From: Erythrobacter sp. CCH5-A1
GTDB taxonomy: Bacteria > Pseudomonadota > Alphaproteobacteria > Sphingomonadales > Sphingomonadaceae
DNA: 7,528 bases
Assembly: GCF_001557115.1 (NCBI RefSeq)
Contig: NZ_LSKQ01000207.1
Location: forward strand, 1 to 7,528
Direction: 5' to 3'
Position numbers and translations under genes: made by a program. Below are positions 6,227-7,528 of this stretch, piece after piece. The notes beneath the pieces are model-generated. The model was not told where the DNA came from and made no database searches. It worked only from the letters and a program-made list of their open reading frames with translations. How positions within the stretch are numbered: position 1 is the first letter of the stretch; every line of letters starts with the position of its first letter.

Positions 6227-7045
6227 ATCGAGCAGTTTGGCGCGGCGCAGGCGGTATTGCATGCGCTTGCTGAAGCCCTGCATCACGCCGCGCGGCACCT
6301 GGAGTTTGACATAGTCGGTCGCTTCCATCGGGTGTATTTCCACCCACCAATAGCGCGACAGCACCGAATAGAGCACCGGGCGTGGCGCAGTGCCGGTGTT
6401 GGCAAGGCCGCAATGCTTGGTGCGAAAATCCCACAGGATGGCCGATCCCGGCGACACCACCGGCGCGAAATCATGATCGCCCTTGGCTTCGCGAACGCGG
6501 TGGCTTTTCCGCCAGAAGGCGGTGCGCCCCGTCACTTCGTCCATTGTCACCAGCGGCATCGCGAAAGCGAGCGCGAAGGGCGGCAAGAGATATTCGAGAT
6601 CGACTTCGGGAAACAGGGTGCCGTCGGGGTGCCGCACTTGATCGGGCGCGCCCGGGTTGGCCACGAGCAGCCCGGTCGAATCGACCATGAACATCTCGCC
6701 GAGCAGCATCTCTGCAATCGCCGCCACCGGCCGCGGCAACAGGATATCGCGATCCGCCAAGGTCCCCTCGACCCGCAACCCCATGGTGTGGCGGCCCTCA
6801 TAGGGGCCATAATTGCGGGCTCGGTTGGGGGTGGCGTAATCCGGATAAGCCGTTTCGATCTCGGACTTGAGCGTAGCCAGCCGCGCGGGGTCGACAAGAT
6901 CGTCGAGCACGACCACGCCTTCCCGCGCGAGAATGTCCACGGCCCGCGCGATCGACTCCTTGCGGCCGGCCTCGGAGGCGAAAGACACGCGCAGTTCGGA
7001 GGCATTGTTTGCCAGCCGGAGGTCGTGCTCGCGGTCGTCGTGCAT
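6224..7045 (-). CDS. Phytanoyl-CoA dioxygenase (PhyH)-family Fe(II)/2-oxoglutarate oxygenase
   Basis: This 273-residue protein fits a PhyH-type double-stranded beta-helix oxygenase. The iron facial triad is visible as H139-x-D141 (in VRHPDGTLFPE) and H211 (in FRTKHCGLANTG). R222 (PRPVLY) eleven residues later is the likely 2-oxoglutarate ligand. The N-terminal helical part ends with REGVVVLDDLVDPARL, the usual PhyH opening. The substrate is unknown; the family hydroxylates acyl-CoAs, small metabolites, antibiotic precursors and halogenated compounds. A GTG at 7048 and an ATG at 7045 are adjacent codons; both overlap the DUF559 stop (GTGATG), and I chose the ATG. The C-terminal tail is basic (KRMQYRLRRAK). 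It sits between the DUF559 gene and sufC, with an 8-base gap to sufC, so it is very likely co-transcribed with the suf genes. Confidence 0.87.
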   Translation of the reverse strand: MHDDREHDLRLANNASELRVSFASEAGRKESIARAVDILAREGVVVLDDLVDPARLATLKSEIETAYPDYATPNRARNYGPYEGRHTMGLRVEGTLADRDILLPRPVAAIAEMLLGEMFMVDSTGLLVANPGAPDQVRHPDGTLFPEVDLEYLLPPFALAFAMPLVTMDEVTGRTAFWRKSHRVREAKGDHDFAPVVSPGSAILWDFRTKHCGLANTGTAPRPVLYSVLSRYWWVEIHPMEATDYVKLQVPRGVMQGFSKRMQYRLRRAKLLD

Positions 7046-7528
7046 CACGGCTTGCGCCCCCGCGGCTTGGGCGCGCCGTCGCGATCATCGCCTTTCGGCT
7101 TGGGGCGCGAATAGGTCTGCTTGGGGTTGGCCGCTTTGTGCGCGCGGGCGGCTTCCTTCTTGGCCGCGATCCGCTCGCGCATGGTGAGGGTGAGGCGCTG
7201 GAGCACCGCGTCGATATCCTCGAGGATGTCCTTGGCGGCGATGCGCATCACCTTGATGCCGACGCTCTCGAGGCTCTTGTCGCGGCGCTTCGCGAGGGTG
7301 TCGTTCTGCCCCTCCTCGTCGATCGCCAGCGCGAGGCCGAGGTTGTGGCAGTTGAAATCGACGATCGCGGAGCCGACCACGGCGTGGCGCTTGAAGGTGT
7401 AGCGGCCCATGTCCGCGGCGGCGAACTTGGCGGCGAGCGCCTTGTGCGCCTCGGACGAATGGCGCCGCAACTCGCGCGCCTGTTCGTGCAGCGCATCGAG
7501 CCGCTTCTCCGAAATCTCCCACCCGCGC
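7045..7528 (-). CDS. DUF559 endonuclease-fold protein, degenerate active site (5' end outside window)
   Basis: The frame is open from the right edge to a TGA at 7045-7047, giving 160 visible residues. An internal TTG at 7470 is not the start, because conserved DUF559 sequence (ARELRRHSSEAHKAL) lies across it. DUF559 is a Vsr-like PD-(D/E)xK nuclease fold. The pattern IVDFNC (D57 in visible numbering), LALAID and the RRDKSLESVGIKVMRI helix-strand are clear, followed by ILEDIDAVLQRL. The usual acidic residue of the I-E-x-D-G motif is replaced by A68, and the histidine of the G-Q-H motif by N75, so catalysis is doubtful. The last 45 residues are a basic, disordered tail rich in Lys, Arg and Pro that could bind nucleic acid. 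Its stop overlaps the dioxygenase start. DUF559 genes beside suf genes are familiar to me in sphingomonads, by memory only. Confidence 0.85.
   Translation of the reverse strand, partial: RGWEISEKRLDALHEQARELRRHSSEAHKALAAKFAAADMGRYTFKRHAVVGSAIVDFNCHNLGLALAIDEEGQNDTLAKRRDKSLESVGIKVMRIAAKDILEDIDAVLQRLTLTMRERIAAKKEAARAHKAANPKQTYSRPKPKGDDRDGAPKPRGRKP

Noticed and set aside
6257..7114. 285-codon plus-strand frame opposite the dioxygenase gene
   Set aside because: The minus strand carries the full iron triad and 2-oxoglutarate arginine. The plus-strand product is His/Arg-rich without family features.

Overview
The window is GC-rich, almost gap-free bacterial DNA. The protein sequences (SUF-system proteins, a DUF559 protein and small hypotheticals of familiar style) suggest an alphaproteobacterium, most likely Sphingomonadales (an Erythrobacter- or Sphingomonas-like genome). 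That placement is from recognition of sequence style, not from a search.

Region 1 (1-1319, plus strand): the 3' end of a small hypothetical gene, then a 318-residue acidic helical protein made of repeated TerB-like units. Region 2 (1304-7528, minus strand): one long, tightly packed cluster read from high to low coordinates. It runs: DUF559 endonuclease-fold protein (5' end outside the window), PhyH-type Fe(II)/2-oxoglutarate dioxygenase, sufC, a probable exported four-cysteine protein, sufD, sufS, sufT-like DUF59 protein, GNAT acetyltransferase, sufA-type carrier, a small single-pass membrane protein, and a small coiled-coil protein. The two regions converge and their last 16 bases overlap, leaving no room for a terminator between them.

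The core is a SUF iron-sulfur cluster assembly operon. SufS removes sulfur from cysteine. The SufB-SufC-SufD scaffold, driven by the SufC ATPase, builds the cluster. The A-type carrier and the DUF59 protein help mature or deliver it. sufB and any Rrf2/IscR-like regulator are not in the window and would be expected upstream, beyond 7528. Nearly every junction is a 4-base stop/start overlap (ATGA, GTGA) or a gap of 8 bases, so the genes are probably co-transcribed and translationally coupled, including the accessory genes with no known SUF role.

No RNA genes, insertion sequences, CRISPR arrays or convincing promoters or terminators were seen. No stretch over 300 bases lacks a gene; the longest non-coding stretch is 303-362. 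I see no clearly new defence or mobile system. The points worth a second look are the accessory genes locked into the suf operon, a DUF559 protein that seems to have lost active-site residues, a short SufD, and the repeat architecture of the 318-residue protein.
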